A DNA stretch of 12,204 nt from JAUJNH01 sp038253125 (GTDB lineage: Bacteria; Actinomycetota; Acidimicrobiia; Acidimicrobiales; JAUJNH01). The stretch covers positions 1-12,204 of the forward strand of contig JBBSHM010000075.1 of assembly GCA_038253125.1 (NCBI GenBank), read 5' to 3'. The notes beneath the pieces were generated by a model. The model was not told where the DNA came from. It did no database searches and saw nothing but the letters and a program-made list of their open reading frames with translations. Shown here piece after piece: positions 5,757-12,006 of this stretch (its first letter is position 1; each line of letters starts with the position of its first letter). Both the position numbers and the translations under genes were made by a program.

Positions 5757-6728
5757 GTGAGGCTGGCTCAGTGGGTGATCAGCGTCGGCACCGACAGCAC
5801 CGCGATGACGACCAGGCTGGTCCCGGCTGATTCGGGCATGCTGAGCCCCGTGCCGGCGTCGATTCCACCGCACGACGGGATTGAGCCTGAGGTCCTGCGC
5901 TGGCCGGTCTTCGGCGGGCTGGCGATCGAGGCGGTGGTCACCACTCGGCGCCGGGGCATCTCCGAGGGCGCGTACGAGTCGCTGAACCTCGGGCTGCACG
6001 TTGGGGACGACCCCGCCCGGGTGGTCGAGAACCGGCGGCGGGCGGCGGCGTCGATGGGTCTAGCGCTGTCCGACCTCGTCTTCTGCACCCAGGTCCACGG
6101 TCGGGCCGTGGCCGTGGTCGGCGAGGTCCACCGGGGGAGGGGCGCCCGGTCCATGGACGACACGGTCGGCGAAGCCGACGCGCTGGTGACCACAACCCCC
6201 GGGCTCGGCCTGGTCGTCCTGGCTGCCGACTGCGTGCCGCTGGTCCTGTTCGACCCGAAGGCCAAGGTCGTCGCCTGCGTCCACGCCGGATGGCGTGGCA
6301 CGGTGGCCCGGGTGGCGGACGCCGCCCTGACGGCCATGGCGTCGCTGGGCGGCGCCGCCGAGCGGACCCTCGCCGGCATCGGCCCCGCCATCGCCGCCGA
6401 TCGCTACGAGGTGGGCGACGAGGTGGCCGAAGCTGTCCACGCCTGCTTCCGCGGCGGCGCCGGAGACCTGATCCGACCCCAGCGGCCCGGGTGGCCGGGG
6501 GCAGGAGACCAGTGGCCCGACAGGGCTGGCGGAGCGGGAGGAGTTGGGTGCCGTCGCTGGCGGCTTGACCTCGTCGCCGCCACCCGGCGCACGCTGCTCG
6601 AGGCGGGCGTGCCGGCTGGGAACATCGGCCTGTGCGGCTCCGCCACCGGTGCAGGCACCCCCTTCTTCAGCGACCGGGCGACCCGGCCGTGCGGGCGCTT
6701 CGCCGCCATCGCCGCCCTGCGACGATGA
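5757..6728 (+). CDS. pgeF: Peptidoglycan editing factor PgeF (YfiH/DUF152, polyphenol-oxidase-like)
   Basis: The PgeF/YfiH family comprises zinc-dependent cytoplasmic enzymes that remove L-Ser wrongly joined to UDP-MurNAc in place of L-Ala; older annotations call them multicopper polyphenol oxidases. The three conserved metal ligands are present: H114 in TQVHG, C159 in AADCVPL and H176 in VHAGWRGT. GIGPAIAADRYEVGDEV follows. The N-terminal part has the usual GISEGAYESLNLGLHVGDD. GTG 5757 is preferred because AGAGAGG lies six bases upstream. It gives 323 residues, with a nonconserved leader of about 45 before the domain; ATG 5805 and 5838 are in-frame alternatives. Two oddities stand out: a Gly/Pro-rich stretch around 241-265 before RWRLDLVAA, and FFSDRA where FFSYRR is usual. 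The stop overlaps the murD-like start as ATGA, fitting a cell-wall precursor operon. Confidence 0.9.
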   Translation: MRLAQWVISVGTDSTAMTTRLVPADSGMLSPVPASIPPHDGIEPEVLRWPVFGGLAIEAVVTTRRRGISEGAYESLNLGLHVGDDPARVVENRRRAAASMGLALSDLVFCTQVHGRAVAVVGEVHRGRGARSMDDTVGEADALVTTTPGLGLVVLAADCVPLVLFDPKAKVVACVHAGWRGTVARVADAALTAMASLGGAAERTLAGIGPAIAADRYEVGDEVAEAVHACFRGGAGDLIRPQRPGWPGAGDQWPDRAGGAGGVGCRRWRLDLVAATRRTLLEAGVPAGNIGLCGSATGAGTPFFSDRATRPCGRFAAIAALRR

Positions 6729-8083
6729 GCGGCGGCTCTAAGCCCCGCCCGAGGATCTCGTGGTCCGACCTGCGCCACCGCAGGGTTGGCCTGTGGGGCC
6801 TCGGCGTCGAGGGCCGGGCCGGACTGCGCAAGCTGCGGTCGCTCGGCGTCGAACCCGTGGTGGTCGACGACCGCCCGTCGGCCGACGCCGCGGCCGCCGG
6901 TGCGCTGGTCACCGACGCCGGAGGCCTGAGCGCCCTGCTGCGGTGCGAGGTGGTCATAAAGACCCCGGGGCTCTCCCGCTACCGGCCCGACGTCGGGATG
7001 ATCGAGGCGGCCGGCGTCCCCGTGGTCGGGGGCCTCGGGCTGTGGCTCTGTGAGGCCGACCCGACCCGGGTCGTGTGCATCACCGGCACCAAGGGCAAGA
7101 GCACGACCACGGCCATCGCCGCCCACCTGCTCGGCGGGCTCGGCTACCGGGCCCTGGCCGGCGGCAACCTCGGGACCCCGCCCTACGACCCCGAGGTGGG
7201 CGACGCCTTTGACGCCTGGATAATCGAGGTGTCCAGCTACCAGGCCACCGACATCGCCGCCTCGCCGAAGGTCACCGCCGTGACCTCGCTGCACCCCGAC
7301 CACCTTCCCTGGCACCGCCAGCAGGCCGAGGCCTACTTCGCCGACAAGCTGTCCCTGTGCCACCAGCCCGGTGCCGAGCTCACCGTCGCTAACGGTGACA
7401 GCGATCTGCTGCGGGCCAGGCGGGACCAGCTGGCCCCCCGGGTGCGATGGGTCAGCGCCGACGAAGCGCCCGAGGCGACGTGGGTCGGGCGGCTGGGCCT
7501 GCTGGGCGAGCACAACCGTCGCAACGCCCTGATCGCCCAGGCGTGCCTGGTAGGGCTCGGCATCCCCGAGGCGGGTGACGACGAGGCTCTTGCCCGAGCC
7601 GCCGACGGTCTGCCCCAGATGGAAGGGCGACTCAAACCGATCGGCTCGGTGGGCGACGTGGTCTTCGTCGACGACAGCCTCTCAACGAACGTCCTGGCGA
7701 CTCTGGCTGCGCTCGACTCGTTCAGGGGCCGGCGCATCGCCCTACTGCTGGGCGGGGCCGATCGTGGCATCGACTACACGCCTCTCGCCGATGCCCTGGC
7801 CGAGCGGCCCTGGCCGACGCTGGTGGTCCTCACCGAGTCCGAGTCCACCCCGGCCATGCGTGCGGCTCTCGGTTCCCGGGCCCTCGGGCCTGAGGTGGAG
7901 GTTCGGCCGGCGGATGACCTGAGCGGAGCGGTGACCGCCAGCTGGTCATGGGCCCGCCCCGAAGGTGTCGTCCTGCTGTCGCCCGCAGCCCCGAGCTTCG
8001 ACCGCTTCAAGGACTACCGGGCCAAAGGCGCGGCCTTTGCCGCCGCCCTTGCCGCCTGCCGATCGGCGGCGCAGTCGACCTGA
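6725..8083 (+). CDS. murD: MurD-like UDP-N-acetylmuramoyl-L-alanine:glutamate ligase (possibly MurD2 type)
   Basis: Mur ligases of this class join glutamate to UDP-MurNAc-L-Ala in the cytoplasm using ATP. The 452-residue protein has an N-terminal Rossmann domain (GLWGLGVEGRAG, 22-33), the ATP P-loop GTKGKSTTT (121-129), EVSSYQ (168-173), HPDH (190-193), and K208 at the carbamylated-Lys position. The Mur C-terminal domain begins near 300 (MEGRLKP). Residues that hold D-Glu in E. coli MurD differ here. DSKATN is DSLSTN (317-322), the K348 equivalent is R347 in GGADRGIDY, and the F422 equivalent is Y431 in SFDRFKDY. T321 and the S415 equivalent (S424) are kept. This is compatible with an L-Glu-specific MurD2, but that is inference, and its partner epimerase MurL is not in the window. 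ATG 6725 overlaps the pgeF stop (ATGA) with no separate ribosome site, implying coupled translation. The gene looks intact. Confidence 0.88.
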   Translation: MSGGSKPRPRISWSDLRHRRVGLWGLGVEGRAGLRKLRSLGVEPVVVDDRPSADAAAAGALVTDAGGLSALLRCEVVIKTPGLSRYRPDVGMIEAAGVPVVGGLGLWLCEADPTRVVCITGTKGKSTTTAIAAHLLGGLGYRALAGGNLGTPPYDPEVGDAFDAWIIEVSSYQATDIAASPKVTAVTSLHPDHLPWHRQQAEAYFADKLSLCHQPGAELTVANGDSDLLRARRDQLAPRVRWVSADEAPEATWVGRLGLLGEHNRRNALIAQACLVGLGIPEAGDDEALARAADGLPQMEGRLKPIGSVGDVVFVDDSLSTNVLATLAALDSFRGRRIALLLGGADRGIDYTPLADALAERPWPTLVVLTESESTPAMRAALGSRALGPEVEVRPADDLSGAVTASWSWARPEGVVLLSPAAPSFDRFKDYRAKGAAFAAALAACRSAAQST

Positions 8084-8119
8084 TCTCCCGGCCGGCGAGC
8101 GTCGTCGGGGGATCAGGGA

Positions 8120-8497
8120 TCACGCTTCGTCGGCTTCGATGGCGATGATGCGGTCGACGCCGGTGAGCCTGAGAGCCTTCAGCACCGGGCGGTTCGGGGA
8201 GCGCACCAGGAAGTCGAGCCCGGCCGCCTCAGCCTGGCGACCGGCGCCGAGGAGCATCGAGATGCCGCTCGAGTCCAGGAACGTCAGGCAGGAGAGATCG
8301 ATCACCACCGACGTCGTGCTGTCGTTGAACATGGTGGTGAGAGCGCGGTCCAGCAGGGGCGAGGTGGCCATGTCGAGCTCGCCGTGCAGGCGGAGCACGA
8401 CACGATCGCCCAGCGGCTCCAGCTCGGCGTGAAAACCCGTCCGCCGCAGGGCGAACTGAACCTCGGGGTCAGAGGACGATGCGGGAAGGGTGGACAC
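8120..8497 (-). CDS. STAS-domain anti-sigma factor antagonist
   Basis: This 125-residue single-domain protein is of the SpoIIAA/RsbV type. Partners of this family bind a kinase anti-sigma factor when unphosphorylated and so free a stress or developmental sigma factor. The STAS strands are visible: RVVLRLHGELDMATSPLL (32-49), then SVVIDLSCLTFLDSSGISML with the Ser pair of DSSG (76-77) that the partner kinase phosphorylates, and a final DRIIAIE. The GTG at 8497-8495 is chosen because GGGGG (8506-8502) lies four bases upstream and the domain begins soon after. The frame stays open for 36 more codons, but that part is Arg-rich and lacks coding character. No anti-sigma kinase or sigma factor gene adjoins it. 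It converges with the murD-like gene, with 36 bases between stops and no clear terminator there. Confidence 0.92.
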   Translation of the reverse strand: MSTLPASSSDPEVQFALRRTGFHAELEPLGDRVVLRLHGELDMATSPLLDRALTTMFNDSTTSVVIDLSCLTFLDSSGISMLLGAGRQAEAAGLDFLVRSPNRPVLKALRLTGVDRIIAIEADEA

Positions 8498-8804
8498 GGT
8501 ACCCCCAAATGTTCGACGCCGCCTTGCGAAGGGGCACGTTCTGGTCCGGCTGTGCTTCAACCGGCTACAACATCGATCATCGCGCCGCCTGGGGAGCTTC
8601 GCCAACCAGGCACCTCCTGGCGGCTGGCCTTTGCGGATCTCCTCGGGCCCGCTCGGCCATCTCCTCCATCTGCGTGGGCTTGGGTCGGGCTGACGCGGGC
8701 CAGCATCAACAACGGGTTGATCTTCCCCGGAGGGGGTAGCAGCGCTGATAGAGGTGAATCCGTTCCGTGGCCCACGGAGCTATGCCCGGAGAGGACGGCC
8801 AGTC
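8498..8804. other. Divergent intergenic region between STAS gene and sugar operon
   Basis: These 307 bases separate two divergently transcribed genes, so promoters for both should lie here. Open frames exist on both strands but are Arg/Ser-rich and match nothing I know. I see no convincing -35/-10 pair. The clearest signals are the STAS ribosome site at 8502-8506, a palindrome at 8762-8780, and a good ribosome site (GGAGAGGA, 8788-8795) for the epimerase. Confidence 0.75.
8762..8780. promoter_or_regulatory. Inverted repeat 25 bases before the sugar-operon start
   Basis: CCGTGG-C-CCACGG (8765-8777) is a perfect hexamer inverted repeat with a one-base centre. It extends to nine-base arms with one T-G mismatch. 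The tiny centre suits a dimeric DNA-binding protein better than an RNA hairpin. It is placed between the likely promoter and the ribosome site at 8788-8795, where a repressor could act. Function is inferred from position only. Confidence 0.3.
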
Positions 8805-9917
8805 ATGTCGCGAACGGTTCTCATCACCGGTGGGGCCGGCTTCATCGGCGCCCACCTGGCCAGCCAGCTTCTGGCCGAGGGGCACCGGGTTCGGGCGCTG
8901 GACGCCCTCCTTCCCCAGGTCCACGCCGACGCGTGTCGGCCTGAGTACCTGGACCCCGAGGTCGACCTGATCGAGGGCGACATCCGCAATCGCGACCTGG
9001 TGCGCAAGGCGCTGGTCGGCACCGACGCCGTCGTCCACCTGGCCGCCCGTGTCGGGGTCGGCCAGAGCATGTACGAGATCACCGAGTACACCGACGTCAA
9101 CGGCGTCGGCACGGCCGTGCTGCTCGAGGCGCTGCTCGAGCACCCGGTCGAGCGGCTCGTCGTGGCGTCGAGCATGAGCGTGTACGGCGAAGGCCTCTAC
9201 CGGGGCCCCGACGGCGCCGCACTCCCCCCGCACGGGCGCACCCGAGACCAGCTCGAGCGGGGCGAGTGGGAGCCGACGGGACCGGGCGGTGAGGCGCTGG
9301 TGCCGGTGGCCACGCCGGAGACCAAGCCGCCGTCGCTGTCGAGCGTGTACGCCCTGTCGAAGTACGACCAGGAGCGGCTGTGCCTGATGTTCGGCTCGGC
9401 CTACCGGGTGCCCACCGTCGCCCTGCGCTTCTTCAACGCCTACGGCCCGTACCAGGCGCTGTCCAACCCCTACACCGGTGTGCTCGCCATATTCGCCGCC
9501 CGGCTGCTCAACGCCCGGCCCCCCATGATCTTTGAAGACGGTGAGCAGCTCCGCGACTTCGTCAGCGTGCACGATGTGGCCCGGGCCTGCGCCCTGGCCC
9601 TCAGCTCCGAGCGGGCCGCCGGCCTGGCGGTGAACGTCGGCAGCGGCCAGAGCATCTCGGTGAACGGCATCGCCGCCCGCCTCGGCTCGATTCTCGGGCG
9701 CAACGTCCAGCCCGAGGTCACGGGCAGGTACCGGGTGGGCGACATCCGTCACTGCTTCGCCGACATCGCCCTGGCGGCAGACGTCCTGGGCTACGCCCCG
9801 CAGGTCGACCTCGACCAGGGCCTGACCGAGCTGGCGGGGTGGCTTGAGGGTCAGGTGGCGGTGGACCGGGTCGACGACGCCACCGCCGAGCTGGCACGGC
9901 GCGGGCTCACCAGATGA
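8805..9917 (+). CDS. NAD-dependent sugar-nucleotide epimerase, dTDP-L-rhamnose 4-epimerase-like
   Basis: This 370-residue extended short-chain dehydrogenase has an N-terminal NAD motif TGGAGFIG (8-15), D59 in EGDIRN, the catalytic Ser region ASSMSVYGEG (121-130) and the YxxxK pair Y182/K186 in SVYALSKYDQER. The stretches RVGVGQSMYEI, TPETKPPSLSSVYALSKYDQ, NPYTGVLAIFAARLLN and YRVGDIRHCFADI match the group annotated as dTDP-L-rhamnose 4-epimerases, which interconvert dTDP-L-rhamnose and dTDP-6-deoxy-L-talose. The substrate is inferred from family resemblance. ATG 8805 is chosen over the upstream in-frame ATG 8754 because GGAGAGGA lies nine bases before it and the Rossmann strand starts at once. 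It is the first gene of the sugar operon and its stop overlaps the next ATG (ATGA at 9914-9917). It looks intact. Confidence 0.92.
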   Translation: MSRTVLITGGAGFIGAHLASQLLAEGHRVRALDALLPQVHADACRPEYLDPEVDLIEGDIRNRDLVRKALVGTDAVVHLAARVGVGQSMYEITEYTDVNGVGTAVLLEALLEHPVERLVVASSMSVYGEGLYRGPDGAALPPHGRTRDQLERGEWEPTGPGGEALVPVATPETKPPSLSSVYALSKYDQERLCLMFGSAYRVPTVALRFFNAYGPYQALSNPYTGVLAIFAARLLNARPPMIFEDGEQLRDFVSVHDVARACALALSSERAAGLAVNVGSGQSISVNGIAARLGSILGRNVQPEVTGRYRVGDIRHCFADIALAADVLGYAPQVDLDQGLTELAGWLEGQVAVDRVDDATAELARRGLTR

Positions 9918-10960
9918 GCGGCACCACGCTCGTCACCGGCGGCGCCGGCTTCATCGGCACGAACCTGGCTGACCGCCTGCTCGGCCAGGGCCGGCGGGTC
10001 ACCATCATCGACGACCTGTCGCGCCCGGGTGTGGAGGCGAACCTGGCGTGGCTGCGCATGACCCACGGCGACCGGCTGGGGGTGGAGATCGGTGACGTGC
10101 GGGACCCCGAGGTGGTCCGCCGCGGGCTCGCAGGCGCCGACCAGGTGTTCCACCTGGCCGCCCAGGTGGCCGTCACATCCAGCCTCAGCGATCCGTTCCA
10201 CGACTTCGACGTGAACCTCCGTGGCACCCTGACCCTGCTCGAGGAGCTGCGCCGCCTGGCCAGCCCGCCCCCGCTGCTCTTCACATCCACGAACAAGGTC
10301 TACGGCGACCTGTCCGACGTGGCCATCGGCAAGCGGGAGGGCCGCTACGAGCCCCTGGACGAGTCGGTCGCCTGGTCCGGGATCGGCGAGAGCCGGGGCC
10401 TGCACTTCTGCAGCCCCTACGGGTGCTCCAAGGGCGGGGCCGACCAGTACGTCTCCGACTACGCCGCCACCTTCGGCCTGCCCACGGTCGTGTTCCGTAT
10501 GAGCTGCATCTACGGTCCCCACCAGTGCGGAACCGAGGACCAGGGCTGGGTCGCCCACTTCCTGCTGCAGGCCCTGTCCGGCCAGCCCATCACCGTCTAC
10601 GGCGACGGCTGCCAGGTGCGTGACGTCCTGTTCGTCGAGGACCTCATCGACGCCATGCTCCTGGCCGTGGCCGACGGGGAGAAGCTCACGGGTCGGGCCT
10701 TCAACATGGGTGGCGGGCCGGCGAACACCGTCAGCCTCCTTGAGCTGCTCGACATGATCGAGCGCCTGGAGGGCGTCCGTCCCGTCGTCGCCTTCGAGGA
10801 GTGGCGGGTGGCCGACCAGCAGTACTACGTGTCCGACACCAGCGCCTTCTCGCAAGCGACGGGCTGGGCTCCGAAGGTGTCGCCGCTCGAAGGCGTGAAC
10901 CGCCTCCACCAGTGGCTGGGCCGTCCCGGCCTGGCCAGCCGCGTCTCCGAGGCGGTGTGA
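9914..10960 (+). CDS. CDP-paratose 2-epimerase-like (TyvE family) sugar-nucleotide epimerase
   Basis: This 348-residue extended short-chain dehydrogenase has TGGAGFIG (8-15), HLAAQVAVTSS (80-90), active-site STNKVYGD (125-132) and the catalytic Y169/K173 in SPYGCSKGGADQYV. STNKVYG, with Asn in the middle, and GTEDQGWVAHF further on are characteristic of CDP-paratose (tyvelose) 2-epimerases. These invert C2 of a CDP-3,6-dideoxyhexose using tightly bound NAD. No genes for making CDP-3,6-dideoxyhexose (rfbF, rfbG, rfbH, rfbS types) are visible here, so the real substrate may be different. The ATG overlaps the upstream stop as ATGA and has only a weak ribosome site, so translation is probably coupled. 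The dehydrogenase downstream starts eight bases after the stop. It looks intact; family confidence is high and substrate confidence modest. Confidence 0.92.
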   Translation: MSGTTLVTGGAGFIGTNLADRLLGQGRRVTIIDDLSRPGVEANLAWLRMTHGDRLGVEIGDVRDPEVVRRGLAGADQVFHLAAQVAVTSSLSDPFHDFDVNLRGTLTLLEELRRLASPPPLLFTSTNKVYGDLSDVAIGKREGRYEPLDESVAWSGIGESRGLHFCSPYGCSKGGADQYVSDYAATFGLPTVVFRMSCIYGPHQCGTEDQGWVAHFLLQALSGQPITVYGDGCQVRDVLFVEDLIDAMLLAVADGEKLTGRAFNMGGGPANTVSLLELLDMIERLEGVRPVVAFEEWRVADQQYYVSDTSAFSQATGWAPKVSPLEGVNRLHQWLGRPGLASRVSEAV

Positions 10961-10968
10961 GGGATCGC

Positions 10969-11922
10969 ATGCGCTCCGCGGTGCTTGTCGGCCCCCGCCG
11001 GGTGGAGGTGGTCGAGGTGCCCCGCCCGGAGCCGGGGCCGAACGAGGTGCGGGTGGGCTTCGCCGGCTGCGGCGTCTGCGGATCCAACCTGGCGGTGTGG
11101 GAAGGACGGCCGTGGTTCTCCTACCCGCTCGCCCCGGGGGCGCCGGGACATGAGGCGTGGGGCCGCATCGAGGCCGTCGGCGGGGAGGTGACGGGCCTGA
11201 GCATCGGCGATCCCGTCGCCGCCCTGGCCGACGCCGCCTTCTGCGAGGCCGGTGTCGTCGCCGCCAACCGGGTCGTGGCGCTGCCGGGCCGGCTGGGAGA
11301 CGGCCCGTTCCCGGGCGAGGCGCTGGGCTGCGGCTTCAACGTCGCCGCCCGCAGCGGCTTCGAGCCGGGCCAGACGGTGGCGGTCGTCGGCGTCGGCTTT
11401 CTGGGCGCCCTGATCGTCGCTCTGGCCGCCAACGCCGGGGCCAGGGTGATCGCAGTGTCGCGACGCCCCTTCGCCCTGGAGGTGGCCACGGCGATGGGCG
11501 CCGCCCAGGTGCTGAAGCTGGACGACCACGAGCGCGTGATCGGCGAGGTCGGCGAGCTGACGGACGGCCGGTTGTGTGACCGCGTCATCGAGGCGGTCGG
11601 GGCTCAGGCGCCCCTGGACCTCGCCGGCCGGCTCACCCGGGAGCGGGGGCGGCTGGTCATCGCCGGCTTCCACCAGGACGGGCCGCGGACCGTCGACCTC
11701 CAGCTGTGGAACTGGCGGGGCATCGATATCGTCAACGCCCACGAGCGGTCCCCCGAGGTGGCGTTGGCCGGGATCACCGCGGCCGTGGCCGCCATCAGCG
11801 CCGCTGAGCTCGACCCTTCGCCGCTCTTCACCCACAGCTACCCCCTCGAACGGCTGGGCGACGCCATGGACGCCATGGTCGAGCGGTCGCCGGGGTTCCT
11901 GAAGGCGGTGGTGACCACATGA
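10969..11922 (+). CDS. Zinc-type medium-chain dehydrogenase/reductase (alcohol/polyol dehydrogenase-like)
   Basis: This 317-residue MDR protein has an N-terminal GroES-like catalytic domain with zinc ligands C37 in GCGVCGSN and H61-E62 in APGHEAWG. The Rossmann domain has the NAD(P) motif VAVVGVGFLGALI. The four-Cys structural zinc loop of classical alcohol dehydrogenases is absent: only one Cys lies in the region around 78-105. It therefore belongs with shorter MDR enzymes. It may oxidise a hydroxyl of a sugar or polyol, given its place in a sugar-nucleotide operon; that role is inferred. ATG 10969 has GAGGG (10959-10963) five bases upstream, overlapping the stop of the preceding gene. The frame is open further upstream but only over that gene. 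The stop TGA (11920-11922) overlaps an ATG at 11919, starting the run of small overlapping ORFs downstream. Confidence 0.9.
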   Translation: MRSAVLVGPRRVEVVEVPRPEPGPNEVRVGFAGCGVCGSNLAVWEGRPWFSYPLAPGAPGHEAWGRIEAVGGEVTGLSIGDPVAALADAAFCEAGVVAANRVVALPGRLGDGPFPGEALGCGFNVAARSGFEPGQTVAVVGVGFLGALIVALAANAGARVIAVSRRPFALEVATAMGAAQVLKLDDHERVIGEVGELTDGRLCDRVIEAVGAQAPLDLAGRLTRERGRLVIAGFHQDGPRTVDLQLWNWRGIDIVNAHERSPEVALAGITAAVAAISAAELDPSPLFTHSYPLERLGDAMDAMVERSPGFLKAVVTT

Positions 11923-11996
11923 GAGCGAACGCCTTCACGGCGGCTTGCATGGCGGCGGCTTGCATGGCGGCGGCTTGCATGACGGCGACCACATGA
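11919..11996 (+). CDS. Possible 25-codon ORF made of Ala-Ala-Ala-Cys-Met repeats
   Basis: The ATG at 11919-11921 overlaps the dehydrogenase stop (ATGA). It opens 25 codons that end in TGA at 11994-11996, which in turn overlaps an ATG at 11993. That ATG opens a 5-codon ORF (M-T-A-A-R) whose TGA (12008-12010) overlaps the ATG of the oxidoreductase at 12007. The middle of the peptide repeats the unit A-A-A-C-M because the 15-base repeat is a multiple of three. There is no known family and no clear membrane or signal character beyond Ala richness. The peptide may have no function; the ORF may only carry ribosomes across the gap. Existence as a translated product is a guess from the three-fold overlap. 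Confidence 0.3.
   Translation: MRANAFTAACMAAACMAAACMTATT
11936..11980 (+). repeat. 15-base tandem repeat, three copies
   Basis: GGCGGCGGCTTGCAT occurs exactly at 11951-11965 and 11966-11980, with a first copy at 11936-11950 differing at its first two bases. Each unit carries one ATG across its boundary (11949, 11964, 11979), all in the same frame. Copy number could vary between strains by replication slippage without breaking the frame. Confidence 0.93.
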
Positions 11997-12006
11997 CGGC
12001 CGCCAG

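Larger units (their letters stand above)
11913..11996 (+). repeat. 10-base direct repeats flanking a 74-base step
   Basis: GACCACATGA occurs at 11913-11922 (the end of the dehydrogenase gene) and again at 11987-11996. The copies are identical and 74 bases apart. Each contains an ATGA stop-start overlap. A local duplication or slippage event between the copies would explain the extra sequence holding the 15-base tandem repeat. Confidence 0.8.

Noticed and set aside
6404..7513. Long minus-strand open frame (369 codons) opposite pgeF-murD
   Set aside because: It mirrors the codon pattern of the sense genes and lacks any domain signal.
8084..8119. Terminator between the convergent murD-like and STAS genes
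   Set aside because: Only weak G/C inverted pairs and no T-run; nothing convincing in 36 bases.
8706..11835. Three long minus-strand open frames (8706-9752, 9851-10909, 10825-11835) opposite the sugar operon
   Set aside because: All are antisense to genes with clear catalytic motifs; their translations are Gly/Ala/Val/Asp-rich and repetitive in character.
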